Source of the DNA: Streptomyces olivaceus
GTDB taxonomy: Bacteria > Actinomycetota > Actinomycetes > Streptomycetales > Streptomycetaceae
Assembly: GCF_000721235.1 (NCBI RefSeq)
Contig: NZ_JOFH01000007.1
Location: 145,070-209,069, forward strand
DNA length: 64,000 nucleotides
Direction: 5' to 3'
Made by a program: the position numbers and the translations under genes. Below the pieces are notes generated by a model that saw only the letters and a program-made list of their open reading frames with translations, made no database searches and had not been told where the DNA came from. Position 1 is the first letter of the stretch, and every line of letters begins with the position of its first letter. Below are positions 9,168 to 18,545 of this stretch, piece by piece.

Positions 9168-9265
9168 GGAACGAACCTATCCGGGAGCCGCGAGCGGGGC
9201 GGCCCCGCGTGGATCGGACGCGGCGTAGAGCTCTCTCATCCCCGCGTAGCAGGTTCGGCGGGGCA

Positions 9266-10108
9266 TCACACGATGGTCGTCGCGCCGCGCTCGGCCGGCG
9301 CCACGAGGGACGTGACCGCCGCGGCGCTCGCACTGCCGGGCTCGGGAACGCCGACCAGAAGCTGCTGTCCCGGAGCGTCGTGGACGTCGAAAGTCTGGTA
9401 CGTCAGCTCGATACGGCCGACCCCAGGCAGCACGAACACCTTGTACGCGCGGGTCATGCTCTCGACCTCGTTCTCCTGCCACAGCCCCCTGAAGTCCGGT
9501 GATTCCCGCGCCATCTCGTCCACAAGACCACTGATGCCGAGGTCGTCGGGGAACCGACCCGCGTGCAGCCGCAGCGCGTGCACCGTGGCGCGCGCCACGA
9601 CAGGCCACTCGACGAAGACCTCTCGCGCACGAGGATGCTGGAACAGCACCCGGACCATGTTCGAGGTTCCCTCGAAGGGTGCGAGGAGCGCGGTGGCGAC
9701 GGCATTCTTCGCGAGTACGTCGAAGGCGGGGCTCAGCACGTAGGCGGCTGCTGCGGGAAAGGCGTCCAGCATGTGCAGCAGGGAGGAGTGGACCAGATCG
9801 CGGCCCGCGGCCGAGGTGAGTGCGGGGTGAAGGCCCGCCAGCCGGAAGAGATGGGTCCGCGCGTCCGGTGTCAGGCGCATCGCCCGCCCCACCGCATCGA
9901 CCACTTGCGGCGAGGGGTGGCGCTCGCGCCCCTGTTCCAGGCGCGCGTAGTAGTCGACGCTCACGCCGGCGAGCACAGCCACCTCTTCCCGCCGCAGACC
10001 CTTGACTCGCCGGCTGCCACCACCTGCGAGCAGACCCACGTCGGACGGTTCGGTGCGGGCACGGTTCGCGCGCAGGAAGGCGCCGAGTTCGTTCTGCGGC
10101 TGCTGCAT
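9266..10108 (-). CDS. MmyB-type helix-turn-helix transcriptional regulator (second copy)
   Basis: 280 residues from MQQPQNELGAFLRANRART. The N-terminal XRE helix-turn-helix (VKGLRREEVAVLAGVSVDYYARLEQGRERHPS) and C-terminal MmyB ligand-binding domain (VLSPAFDVLAKNAVATALLAPFEG) mirror the product at 5384-6292. The two are therefore paralogues within 4 kb. The start at 10108 is chosen where homology begins. A short dyad, CCAAC-N6-GTTGG (10112-10127), lies at the start codon and could be an autoregulatory site. TetR is the next gene upstream. Confidence 0.88.
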   Translation of the reverse strand: MQQPQNELGAFLRANRARTEPSDVGLLAGGGSRRVKGLRREEVAVLAGVSVDYYARLEQGRERHPSPQVVDAVGRAMRLTPDARTHLFRLAGLHPALTSAAGRDLVHSSLLHMLDAFPAAAAYVLSPAFDVLAKNAVATALLAPFEGTSNMVRVLFQHPRAREVFVEWPVVARATVHALRLHAGRFPDDLGISGLVDEMARESPDFRGLWQENEVESMTRAYKVFVLPGVGRIELTYQTFDVHDAPGQQLLVGVPEPGSASAAAVTSLVAPAERGATTIV

Positions 10109-10174
10109 TTTCCAACCTGTCAGTTGGGGTGAACGGGAGAGCGAGGTAGGAACCGGCCGGGCGGACACGGCCCT

Positions 10175-10765
10175 TTACCGGGCTTTCCGCCCGTCCTCAA
10201 GAACGGCGGAGACAGTCCGCATCAAATGCTCACGCACCGATTGCGGATCGTCCAGGTCTCCCCCAGCCATCGCACCGTCCCGCAGAAGAATGAGCACCGC
10301 GGTGGTGTGCTCGCTGTCGGTGCAACCCGCGGCGGTCGCGAGGTTCAGAACCGTCTGCCGGAACCAGGACCGGTGGGCCTGGACCGCCCGCCGGACAGGA
10401 TGCCCGGGGTCCGGGTACTCGGCGGCAGCGTTGATGAACGGGCAGCCACGGAAGCCCGGCCCGCAGATCTCCGCCCCGATGCCCGCCATCATCATGAGCA
10501 GCAGGGCCTCGGGGTCGGTACTCGTCCGGAACGCCTCCGTCACCACCGACCTGATCTGCTGGTCGCGTTGCTCGACATGGGCGAGCACGAGGTCTTCCTT
10601 GCTGGGGAAATGGCGGTAGAAGGTGACCCGGGTGACCTGAGCCTCAGCGATGATGCGGTCCACGCCGACGTGACGGATGCCGTCGGCGTAGAAGATGGCG
10701 GAGGCCGTCTCCAGGAGCCGGGCTCGGGCCGGAGACGCTGTCGCGGAGGCTTGGGGCGGGGTCAT
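10175..10765 (-). CDS. TetR/AcrR-family transcriptional regulator
   Basis: 196 residues. The N-terminal TetR helix-turn-helix is clear: LLETASAIFYADGIRHVGVDRIIAEAQVTRVTFYRHFPSKEDLVLAHVEQ. The C-terminal half is a ligand-binding helical domain with Cys in EICGPGFRGCPFINA. It is divergent from the alpha/beta hydrolase-peroxiredoxin pair, with 238 bases between. That interval carries two dyads sharing GAACG...CGTTC arms, a probable operator set. Repression of both directions is the likely mode (inference). Confidence 0.92.
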   Translation of the reverse strand: MTPPQASATASPARARLLETASAIFYADGIRHVGVDRIIAEAQVTRVTFYRHFPSKEDLVLAHVEQRDQQIRSVVTEAFRTSTDPEALLLMMMAGIGAEICGPGFRGCPFINAAAEYPDPGHPVRRAVQAHRSWFRQTVLNLATAAGCTDSEHTTAVLILLRDGAMAGGDLDDPQSVREHLMRTVSAVLEDGRKAR

Positions 10766-10780
10766 TGCACCACTCTACCG

Positions 10781-10792
10781 GAACGACCGTTC
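10781..10792. promoter_or_regulatory. Candidate TetR operator near the tetR start
   Basis: GAACG-AC-CGTTC, a perfect 5-base-arm dyad 15 bases upstream of the TetR start codon. Its arms match the core of the longer palindrome at 10933-10954, which suggests autoregulation. Confidence 0.45.
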
Positions 10793-10932
10793 TCGGCAGA
10801 ACGGCGAGACGACCGCACTCTCGATCCCTCGGGTACAGATAACTCACTACTGGCCAACTCCTTAGCCACCGCCGCTTCCAGCGATTCAGTCGTCGATTGA
10901 CGATCACGAAAGCAAGCAGTACGGTCAGCGAA

Positions 10933-10954
10933 GTAGATAGAACGTTCCATCTAC
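10933..10954. promoter_or_regulatory. Candidate TetR operator upstream of the hydrolase gene
   Basis: A 22-bp palindrome with arms GTAGATAGAAC and GTTCCATCTAC (one mismatch per arm), 50 bases upstream of the alpha/beta hydrolase ATG. Its size and symmetry are typical of TetR operators, and the divergent tetR gene is adjacent. Confidence 0.6.
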
Positions 10955-11003
10955 CAGTGGAGCCCTCCGGGTCTCCTCATGCAACCAGCAGAGAAGGCAC
11001 ACC

Positions 11004-11879
11004 ATGTCCCGACGTCACACCCGGCCCGTACGCCGTACCCGTCGCGCCGTACTCGCGGTCGCCGGCGCGGCAGCCCTGGCCGCCGTCGCAGTCCCCGCCC
11101 TCGCCAGCAGCCCTTCGGATGACGGGAAGACCGCCGCCACCGCAGCTGCCGCCTCGCACTCGGCGCCGAAGCCGACCGTCCTGCTCGTACACGGCGCCTG
11201 GGCCGACTCCTCCAGCTGGAGCCCGGTGATCGACCGATTGCAGGCCCAGGGATATCCCGTACAGGCGATCGCCAACCCCCTGCGCGGGCTCGCCTCGGAC
11301 GCGGCCTATGTGAAGAGCCGGATCGAAAGCATCGGAGGTCCGGTCGTCCTGGTCGGGCACTCCTACGGCGGCGCGGTCATCGGGGAGGCTGCCACGGAGG
11401 AGCCCAATGTGAAGGCACTCGTCTACGTCGCGGCCTTCACGCCGGACAAGGGCGAGTCACTCGGCGCGCTGGTCGCCAAGAATCCCGGCTCGCACGCCAC
11501 ACCGGACGCGCTGAACCCCGTTCCCTTCGACATGGGCAACGGCGTGAGCGGCGTGGACCTCTCCATCAAGCCCGACAAGTACCGTGACGTGTTCGCCGCG
11601 TCCCTGTCCGCACGCAAGGCCAACAGCCTCGCCGCCGTGCAACGGCCGATCAGCGCCGCCGCCCTCGAGGAGACCGCGACGAACGCCGCCTGGCGAAACA
11701 TTCCCTCCTGGTACCTGGTCACGCGCCAGGACCACGCTCTGCCCCCGGCCACCCAGCGCTTCATGGCCAAGCGGGCTCACGCACACACCACCGAGGTCAA
11801 CTCGCCCCACGCCGTCATGCTGACCCGCCCGGACACCGTGACCGGTCTGGTCCGGCAGGCTGCGACGGCCACCCGATGA
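11004..11879 (+). CDS. Secreted alpha/beta hydrolase
   Basis: 291 residues. The Arg-rich N-terminus followed by AVLAVAGAAALAAVAVPALA is an export signal. The hydrolase fold is marked by VLLVHGAWADSSSW (oxyanion region), the nucleophile elbow GHSYGG near residue 118, and a C-terminal His in SPHAVML. Such proteins are esterases or related hydrolases of unknown substrate. The next gene, a peroxiredoxin, follows after 55 bases, so they probably form an operon under the divergent TetR. Confidence 0.88.
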   Translation: MSRRHTRPVRRTRRAVLAVAGAAALAAVAVPALASSPSDDGKTAATAAAASHSAPKPTVLLVHGAWADSSSWSPVIDRLQAQGYPVQAIANPLRGLASDAAYVKSRIESIGGPVVLVGHSYGGAVIGEAATEEPNVKALVYVAAFTPDKGESLGALVAKNPGSHATPDALNPVPFDMGNGVSGVDLSIKPDKYRDVFAASLSARKANSLAAVQRPISAAALEETATNAAWRNIPSWYLVTRQDHALPPATQRFMAKRAHAHTTEVNSPHAVMLTRPDTVTGLVRQAATATR

Positions 11880-11934
11880 ACGGCACGACATTCGCACCGG
11901 CTCACCCAGCACAGACGGCATACAAGGAGACACA

Positions 11935-12411
11935 ATGGCAGGCTCGATAGAAACAGGGAGTACGGCACCGGAGTTCGTCCTCTCCGGAGGCGTGCTGCTC
12001 GGTGGTGACTTCACCCGGGGGACCTACAGGCTCGACATCGAACGCGCGCGCCCCCTGGTCCTCGCCTTCTATCCGCAGGACAACTCAAGTGTCTGCACGA
12101 AGCAGTTGTGCTCCTACTCGAGCGGGCTGGAGCAGTTCACCGAACTGGGTGCCGAGGTCTGGGCCATCAGCCCGCAGGACGTCGACAGTCACGAGGAGTT
12201 CGCTCGCACGAACAACCTCCGCATGCCCCTGCTCAGCGATCCGGACCGCACCGTGGCCAAGCTCTTCGGCGTCGCCGCCCCCGGCGTCGGCCTGAGGCGC
12301 TCGGTGTTCCTCATCGCCCCCGGAGGGCGGATCGCATGGAAGCACGCGGCGCTTGTCGGCTTGACCTGGCAGCCCCTGGAGAAGCTCACCACGGAACTCT
12401 CCCTGCTCTGA
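11935..12411 (+). CDS. Peroxiredoxin of the Bcp/AhpC-TSA family
   Basis: 158 residues. The peroxidatic site is FYPQDNSSVCTKQLC, with the conserved Cys preceded by a hydroxylated stretch and a second Cys five residues later, as in Bcp/PrxQ. It reduces hydroperoxides using thioredoxin-like donors in the cytoplasm; no signal peptide is seen. The start MAGSIETG follows AAGGAG. Its pairing with a secreted hydrolase under a TetR regulator suggests an inducible stress operon (inference). Confidence 0.9.
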   Translation: MAGSIETGSTAPEFVLSGGVLLGGDFTRGTYRLDIERARPLVLAFYPQDNSSVCTKQLCSYSSGLEQFTELGAEVWAISPQDVDSHEEFARTNNLRMPLLSDPDRTVAKLFGVAAPGVGLRRSVFLIAPGGRIAWKHAALVGLTWQPLEKLTTELSLL

Positions 12412-12537
12412 GCCTCCGGGCCGCTGCCCAGGCGCTCGCTGCCTGGGCACCCGACAGCGCCGCGGCAGCAGCGGTGGCGTTGCAGCGCTCGTCCTCCAGG
12501 TGGCGACGGCGAGCCGAGGTCAGGGGCACAGACAGAA

Positions 12538-12582
12538 CAGCGAGGGGCCCGGCTGGTCAGGCGACCAGTCGGGCCCTCGCTG
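12538..12582. terminator. Strong hairpin between convergent genes
   Basis: About 20 paired bases: CAGCGAGGGGCCCGGCTGGTC against GACCAGTCGGGCCCTCGCTG with one bulge and one G-T pair and a 4-base loop. It lies 126 bases after the peroxiredoxin stop and 66 bases from the end of the convergent SRPBCC gene. There is no clear U tract, as is common for Streptomyces terminators. Confidence 0.7.
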
Positions 12583-12647
12583 CGGGGCCTGCTGCGGTGT
12601 CCGGTCACAGGCCATCCGCCATCAGGACCCGGTCCTGGTGACCTCGT

Positions 12648-13070
12648 TCATCGAGTCGCGAGGGCCGTGGACACGGCCTCCAGCCCGTCACGGTAGATGC
12701 CGGTGAAGAGGGTCTCGGCCTCCTCGTCACTCACGCCTTCGGGAACGAAGCGTCCACACCACTGGATCTCGGCGGCCTCCGGCCTGCCGGGCACGGAGAA
12801 GACGCGGAGGGTGGAGAGGTAGCCGGTGACGGGGAAGGGCGCCTGGAGGATGGCGTAGCTGTAGTAGCGCTCCTCGGCGCTGTACGCGGTCATCCGCTCG
12901 ACGATGACGCCGCCGTCGGCGTTGGTCAGCCGTCGGGCCCGGCCGCCCTGCTCGGAGACGGTCTTGGGGATGTACGGCAGCCAGTCGGGCAGGGAGTGGA
13001 AGCCGCCGATCAGCTCCCAGGCCTGTTCGGGGGAGGCCTGGACGACGCGGCTCACGGAAGTGGAGGCCAT
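12648..13070 (-). CDS. SRPBCC-family (polyketide cyclase/START-like) protein
   Basis: 140 residues. The N-terminus VSRVVQASPEQAWELIGGFHSLPDWLPYI is the typical SRPBCC beginning, where a cavity binds a hydrophobic ligand. The rest matches small polyketide cyclase/dehydrase-like proteins of unknown ligand. It is downstream of an aldo/keto reductase on the same strand (44 bases), so the two probably share a transcript. Confidence 0.85.
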   Translation of the reverse strand: MASTSVSRVVQASPEQAWELIGGFHSLPDWLPYIPKTVSEQGGRARRLTNADGGVIVERMTAYSAEERYYSYAILQAPFPVTGYLSTLRVFSVPGRPEAAEIQWCGRFVPEGVSDEEAETLFTGIYRDGLEAVSTALATR

Positions 13071-13113
13071 GGTGGTCCTTTACGTGGGGGGAGCGAGGGG
13101 GAAACGGGGCGGG

Positions 13114-14127
13114 TCAGACTCCGGCGGGGAGCGGGGCCGCCGGGTCGAGCAGACCGGCAGCGCGAAGGTCGTGCCAGAAGGCGACAGGGATCTCCTCGCG
13201 CAGGGCGCCGAGGTCCTCGGCTATGCGCGAGGGGCGGGTGGCGCCGGGAATCGCGGCGGCTGCGGCCGGGTGGGCGAGCGCGAACTGGAGCGCGGCGGCC
13301 TTGATCGACACCCCGTGCCGGGCGGCCAACTCACGGATACGCCGGACGGTTTCCAGGATGTGCGCCGGGGCCTCCTGGTACTCGAAATGGGTGCCGCCGG
13401 CCAGGACGCCGGAGCTGTAAGGGCCGCCGACGACCATGTCGACGCCCTGCTCCTGCGCCGTGGGCAGCAGCCGCTGGAGGGCCTGGCGGTGGTCCAGCAG
13501 GGTGTAGCGGCCGGCCAGCAGGAAGCCGTCGGGGCGTGGCTCGTCCAGGACCAGGGTGAGCTCGACGGGCTCGACTCGGTTGACGCCCAGGCCCCAGGCC
13601 TTGATCACGCCCTGATCCCGCAGCTCGTCCAGGACCCGGAAGGCCCCGGTGCGGGCCGTCTCGAACTGGGCGAGCCATCGGTCGCCGTGGAAGTCCTGGG
13701 CGATGTCGTGCACCCAGACGATGTCGAGCCGGTCGGTGTTCAGCCGCTTGAGGCTGTCCTCGATGGAGCGCTTGGTCGCGTCAGCGGTGTAGTCGTCGAC
13801 CATCTTGTTGAGGCGGCCGCGCTCGAACAGGCCGCCCTTCTCGCCGAGTTCGCGGGCGGACGGATCTTCTTCCTCGTCGAGGATGACGCGGCCGACCTTC
13901 GTCGAGAGGACGTAGGAGTCCCGGGGCTGCTGGGCCAGCAGCTCACCGAGCCGTATCTCGGCCAGTCCCGCACCGTAGAACGGTGCGGTGTCGTAATAAC
14001 GGATGCCCTGGTCCCAGGCGGCCTGGAGGGTGGCTTGGGCCTCTTCCTCGGGGATGGCGCGGAACATGTTGCCCATGGGGGCGGTTCCGAAGCCCAGCGA
14101 CCCGGGCAGCAGGTGGGTGAGGCTCAT
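13114..14127 (-). CDS. Aldo/keto reductase, D-threo-aldose dehydrogenase-like
   Basis: 337 residues from MSLTHLLPGSLGFGTAPMGN; GGGAG lies upstream of the ATG. The tetrad is visible in YYDTAPFYGAG (Asp, Tyr), LSTKVGR (Lys) and WVHDIAQD (His). The pattern resembles the D-threo-aldose 1-dehydrogenase/L-fucose dehydrogenase branch. The substrate is not certain. Its promoter region (14191-14244) shares a long element with the region before the MarR gene, so MarR control is likely. Confidence 0.88.
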   Translation of the reverse strand: MSLTHLLPGSLGFGTAPMGNMFRAIPEEEAQATLQAAWDQGIRYYDTAPFYGAGLAEIRLGELLAQQPRDSYVLSTKVGRVILDEEEDPSARELGEKGGLFERGRLNKMVDDYTADATKRSIEDSLKRLNTDRLDIVWVHDIAQDFHGDRWLAQFETARTGAFRVLDELRDQGVIKAWGLGVNRVEPVELTLVLDEPRPDGFLLAGRYTLLDHRQALQRLLPTAQEQGVDMVVGGPYSSGVLAGGTHFEYQEAPAHILETVRRIRELAARHGVSIKAAALQFALAHPAAAAAIPGATRPSRIAEDLGALREEIPVAFWHDLRAAGLLDPAAPLPAGV

Positions 14128-14190
14128 CAGGTGAGCTCCCTTTCGTGCGTGGTGGCGAGCCGCTCGGCGCCTCGGGCGGGCCCTGCGCAG

Positions 14191-14244
14191 CCTTACTTGC
14201 ACACGACGTTACTTGCGTACGCCATTAAATGTAAGCGCGGGTTA
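14191..14244 (-). promoter_or_regulatory. Promoter/operator element, copy A (before the aldo/keto reductase)
   Basis: About 54 bases that align almost without gaps to 16959-17013. On the minus strand there is a plausible promoter: TTACAT, a 17-base spacer, then TAACGT, directed at the reductase. CTTGC/GTAAG-type arms overlap it. The shared parts include CCTTAC-TGC-CAC, TTGCG-ACGC and AAGCGCGGGT. Confidence 0.55.
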
Positions 14245-14322
14245 TCGGCGCATGGGTGCTGACTCATGAGTTGGCGCTCCGGTCTCCACGTGGGGACCAG
14301 AAACCGGCGGCTGCCGGGCCGC

Positions 14323-15117
14323 TCAGGGCAGGATCGAGTCGACGTAGCCACCGTCGACACGCAGGGCGCCGCCGGTGGTCGCGGACGCGTAGGACGAGGA
14401 GAGATAGACGACCATGTTGGCGATCTCCTCGGGCTCGATGAGGCGCTGGATCAGGGACTGCGGGCGATGTTTGATCATGAATTCGCGCTGCGCCTCGTCC
14501 CAGGGCAGCTTGTTGCCGACCAGCTCACGGACGAAGTCCTCGACGCCGCCGGTGTGCGTCGGGCCGGCGATGACGGAGTTGACGGTCACGCCCGTGCCGG
14601 CCGCCTCCTTGGCGAAGCCGCGGCTGACGGCGAGCAGCGCGGTCTTGGTCATGCCGTAGTGGATCATCTCGGCGGGAATGACCACGGCCGAGTCGCTGGC
14701 GAGGTTGAGGATGCGACCCCAGCCCTGTTCCGTCATGCCGGGCAGATAGGCGCGGATGAGCCGGACGGCGGAGAGGACGTTCACCTCGAAGTACCGGCGC
14801 CATTCGGCGTCGTCGATCTCCAGCGGGGCAGCAGTGCCGAAGATGCCCAAATTGTTGATCAGGATGTCGACTGTCGGAACGGCCTCCAACACGGCCGCGG
14901 CACCCTCCTCGGTCGCCAGGTCGCCCACTGCGGCGATGACGTCGTCGTTGCCGGAGTCGGCACGCACCCGATCCACTGCGGCCGTGACGCGCTCTACGCT
15001 CCGCCCGTTGACGGCGACTCGGGCCCCGGCGCGGGCGAGGCCGACTGCGATGGCGTATCCGATGCCCTGGGTGGAGCCGGTGACCAGGGCGGTGCGGCCG
15101 GAAAGGTCGATCTGCAC
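14323..15117 (-). CDS. SDR-family oxidoreductase
   Basis: 264 residues, classical short-chain dehydrogenase. The cofactor motif is TGSTQGIGYAIAVGLARAG. Active-site residues appear as NNLGIFG, Ser in LNLASDSAVV, and YGMTK (Tyr-x3-Lys). The C-terminal ATTGGALRVDGGYVDSIL closes the fold. It reduces or oxidises an unknown alcohol/carbonyl with NAD(P)H. It lies between two aldo/keto reductase genes on the same strand. Confidence 0.92.
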   Translation of the reverse strand: MQIDLSGRTALVTGSTQGIGYAIAVGLARAGARVAVNGRSVERVTAAVDRVRADSGNDDVIAAVGDLATEEGAAAVLEAVPTVDILINNLGIFGTAAPLEIDDAEWRRYFEVNVLSAVRLIRAYLPGMTEQGWGRILNLASDSAVVIPAEMIHYGMTKTALLAVSRGFAKEAAGTGVTVNSVIAGPTHTGGVEDFVRELVGNKLPWDEAQREFMIKHRPQSLIQRLIEPEEIANMVVYLSSSYASATTGGALRVDGGYVDSILP

Positions 15118-15235
15118 GATGGTTCCTCCTTGTCGAGGGTGTGAGGCTGTAGGGAATCCGGTGCCGGTGTACGGCAGGTGCCCCGAGAACCCGCCCCCGT
15201 GACACGAGGGACGGGACGGGCGCTCGGGGCGGTGG

Positions 15236-16540
<1,305 letters not shown>

Positions 16541-16699
16541 TTCCCAAGATGAGGGATGGACGGCCGCGTGTCACGGCGGCCAAGAGCGGATAGCGCTCGC
16601 CACGGCCGGAACGGCGCCTGCGTCGTGGGCCAGACCGGCGTCTGAGGCAGAGGCGAGGGCCGCGGTTGCAGGGTCTGCGGCTTCGAGGGGACTGGCGCC

Positions 16700-16886
16700 C
16701 AGGACGGTCCTGCTCGGCGCGCCGGACAGGAGGCCGAGGGCGCAACCGGTGACCAGAGGGCCGGCCGTCGGAACCGGCGTCCCGAGATCCGCGCCGACTT
16801 ATGGCAGCAGCCCCTTGATCACGCACTCTGTGGCGCCGATTCCATATGCCCCGACGGCCAGGGCCGGTAAGCAGTGCGAGCGGCAT
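16700..16886 (-). pseudogene. MFS efflux transporter remnant
   Basis: From the ATG at 16886 the sequence reads MPLALL, then after a one-base shift ALAVGAYGIGATECVIKGLLP, then an in-frame TAA (16799-16801) where homologues have Glu, then VGADLGTPVPTAGPLVTGCALGLLSGAP. This is the N-terminal transmembrane segment of a DHA1-type (AraJ-like) drug efflux permease. Similarity fades beyond about 16700. It is divergent from the MarR gene, the usual arrangement for a MarR-controlled exporter, so a formerly working pump appears to have decayed. Confidence 0.7.
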
Positions 16887-16958
16887 GACAAGGGTCCTCG
16901 GACGACGCAAAGGGACAAGGCGGGGCGGTAACCTCCTGGACGGACGATGCATCCACCC

Positions 16959-17013
16959 CTTACCTGCGCACACAATAGTTGCGCACGCTGGATAATTGCA
17001 AGCGCGGGTACAG
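16959..17013. promoter_or_regulatory. Promoter/operator element, copy B (MFS remnant/MarR intergenic)
   Basis: Aligns along its whole length with 14191-14244 and lies between the divergent MFS remnant and MarR genes. On the minus strand, TTGCAA, an 18-base spacer and TATTGT form a possible promoter towards the remnant. TTGC...GCAA arms overlap it. This is probably the MarR autoregulatory site. Confidence 0.55.
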
Positions 17014-17089
17014 TGAACCAGGGTTGCGCCGGCAGTCCCCCGTCGGTGCGGCACCCGCCGCCTGCCAGACCAGCCCGAGGGAGCTGCCC

Positions 17090-17557
17090 ATGACCGCCAC
17101 CGATCCGGCGATGACCGCACTGGCACACAGCTGGTCTGCCCTCTCACTGCTGCACGGCCGCATCGAAAGCTGCGTCGAACGCGCACTCCAGGCAGAACAC
17201 AAGCTGAGCGCGCGCGAATACTCGCTCCTCGACGTGCTCGGCCGACAGCACGACGGCGAGGGCGGCCACCTGCAGATGCGTCAGGTCGCGGACTCCGTTG
17301 TGCTCAGCCAGAGCGCCACCACGCGACTGGTGACCCGGCTGGAACAGCGCGGGCTGCTATCGCGCTATCTGTGCCCCACCGACCGTCGCGGCATCTACAC
17401 GGATGTGACCGACGCCGGCATGCGCCTGTTGGACGAGTCCCGTCCCACCCACAACACCGCCCTGCGCAAGGCCCTGGACGAGGCGGCCGAGGACCCCGCG
17501 CTCGCCCCCCTCGTCAAGGCCGTCCACGAGCTGCCGGGCGCCATCCAGCCGGCGTGA
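17090..17557 (+). CDS. MarR-family transcriptional regulator
   Basis: 155 residues from MTATDPAMTALAHSW; GAGGGAG lies eight bases before the ATG. The winged helix is clear: LSAREYSLLDVLG...LQMRQVADSVVLSQSATTRLVTRLEQRGLLSRYLCPTDRRGIYTDVTDAG. MarR proteins repress efflux or stress genes until a phenolic or oxidant ligand binds. The shared element in its own promoter and in the promoter of the reductase at 13114-14127 suggests at least these targets. Confidence 0.9.
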   Translation: MTATDPAMTALAHSWSALSLLHGRIESCVERALQAEHKLSAREYSLLDVLGRQHDGEGGHLQMRQVADSVVLSQSATTRLVTRLEQRGLLSRYLCPTDRRGIYTDVTDAGMRLLDESRPTHNTALRKALDEAAEDPALAPLVKAVHELPGAIQPA

Positions 17558-17970
17558 ACTGGGCCCTGGTGCCAGTGGGTGCCCCCGGGGCTGGAGGACC
17601 TCCAGAGTCGTGCCATCCTGGTGATGTCGTAGGGGCTGACGGTTCGTCGCCTGTGCGGAATCACCGGGACGTGCGGTACCCACAGGGGGCGGACGGACCG
17701 CCGACCGGCAGCAGTGGCGCGAGGAGTTACGGCCGGCCTGACCATCAGGCCCGCCTGAGCAACCTCACGACACCACGCGTTCAGCCTCGGCAACCAGGTG
17801 TCCGTTGGGGCAGCACTCGGCATCAGACACCGCCGGCTCGTCAGGCATGACGAGCCGGTGCCTTCTGATTCACCCCCGGGGCCATTGCTGTCCGTGACCG
17901 CTCACCAAGTCCCGGAGGCGTTCCCCCGGGCCGGGATCGGGTGTATCTGCAGGTCCCAAGGTTTCTGCTG
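17558..17970. other. 413-base stretch without a recognisable gene
   Basis: Between the MarR stop and the 3' end of the tRNA gene. Open frames of up to 159 codons exist on both strands, but none resembles a known protein. I found no duplicated tRNA 3' end and no integrase here. It marks the boundary between the lower-GC accessory region and the core chromosome. Confidence 0.5.
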
Positions 17971-18047
17971 TGGTGGGGCGGGTGGGACTCGAACCCACGG
18001 CCGACGGATTATGAGTCCGCTGCTCTAACCGGCTGAGCTACCGCCCC
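17971..18047 (-). tRNA. tRNA with CAU anticodon (elongator Met, or Ile2)
   Basis: Acceptor stem GGGGCGG pairs with CCGCCCC, D arm GCTCAGCCGGTTAGAGC, anticodon loop CTCATAA (anticodon at 18011-18013), T arm GTGGGTTCGAGTCCCAC, discriminator A, and an encoded CCA at 17971-17973. CAU is used both by elongator Met and by the lysidine-modified Ile2 tRNA. I favour Met by overall pattern but cannot separate them without a covariance search. It is transcribed leftward, so its 3' end faces the accessory region. Confidence 0.9.
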
Positions 18048-18212
18048 ATAGCGGCGTGTCGCGCACACTTGTGCGCGCCGTCTGCCGCAGCATAGCCGCT
18101 CATACGATCTCCTGCCTCGGATGGTCGGCTTCCACGGCTGCCTTCATGACCTTGAAGACTCCGCAGCGTGCCGCGTGGTTCCCGGGACACGGAACGGACC
18201 TGAGGGCACATG

Positions 18213-18234
18213 AAAAAGGACCCCGGAGGGTCCT
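18213..18234 (-). terminator. Rho-independent terminator of the tRNA-Asn pair
   Basis: On the minus strand AGGACCC-TCCG-GGGTCCT forms a 7-bp stem with a 4-base loop, followed directly by TTTTT. It lies 12 bases beyond the 3' end of the tRNA-Asn gene at 18246-18318. Confidence 0.85.
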
Positions 18235-18245
18235 CGTTCACCGCG

Positions 18246-18318
18246 CTCCCCCGACTGGACTCGAACCAGTAACCTGCCGGTTAACAGCCGGCTGCTCTGC
18301 CAATTGAGCTACGGAGGA
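18246..18318 (-). tRNA. tRNA-Asn (GUU), promoter-distal copy
   Basis: Seven-base acceptor TCCTCCG pairs with CGGGGGA (one G-T). The D arm contains AGCTCAATTGGCAGAGC, the anticodon loop is CTGTTAA (GTT), the T loop GGTTCGAGTCC, and the discriminator is G. No CCA is encoded. It is almost identical to the next tRNA gene, differing mainly in the acceptor stem, so the two are a tandem duplication. Confidence 0.95.
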
Positions 18319-18323
18319 CCGAG

Positions 18324-18396
18324 CTCCTCGGACTGGACTCGAACCAGTAACCTGCCGGTTAACAGCCGGCTGCTCTGCCAATTGAGCTACCGAGGA
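18324..18396 (-). tRNA. tRNA-Asn (GUU), promoter-proximal copy
   Basis: Acceptor TCCTCGG pairs perfectly with CCGAGGA; the body and anticodon loop CTGTTAA are identical to the neighbouring copy. The 5 bases between the two genes indicate one precursor transcript, ended by the terminator at 18213-18234. Confidence 0.95.
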
Positions 18397-18545
18397 AAGT
18401 CTCGTGTCGCATCGAACGCGTTGACCCGGGTACGTGCCAGGGGGCGCGCGCTCGCTGCGACACATACATTAGCGCAAGCAGGGGGGTGCTCCGCCAATCG
18501 GTACTCTCCGGCACCTCGGAGCCAGCGAAAAGAAGGGTGGCCACC

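Noticed and set aside
17395..17823. A 142-codon minus-strand frame between marR and the tRNA gene
   Set aside because: No domain, no ribosome site and no similarity to a known transposase or integrase that I can recognise.
18238..18465. Open frame with two copies of SSVAQLAEQPAVNRQVTGSSPV
   Set aside because: This is the translated antisense of the two tRNA-Asn genes, a common false protein.
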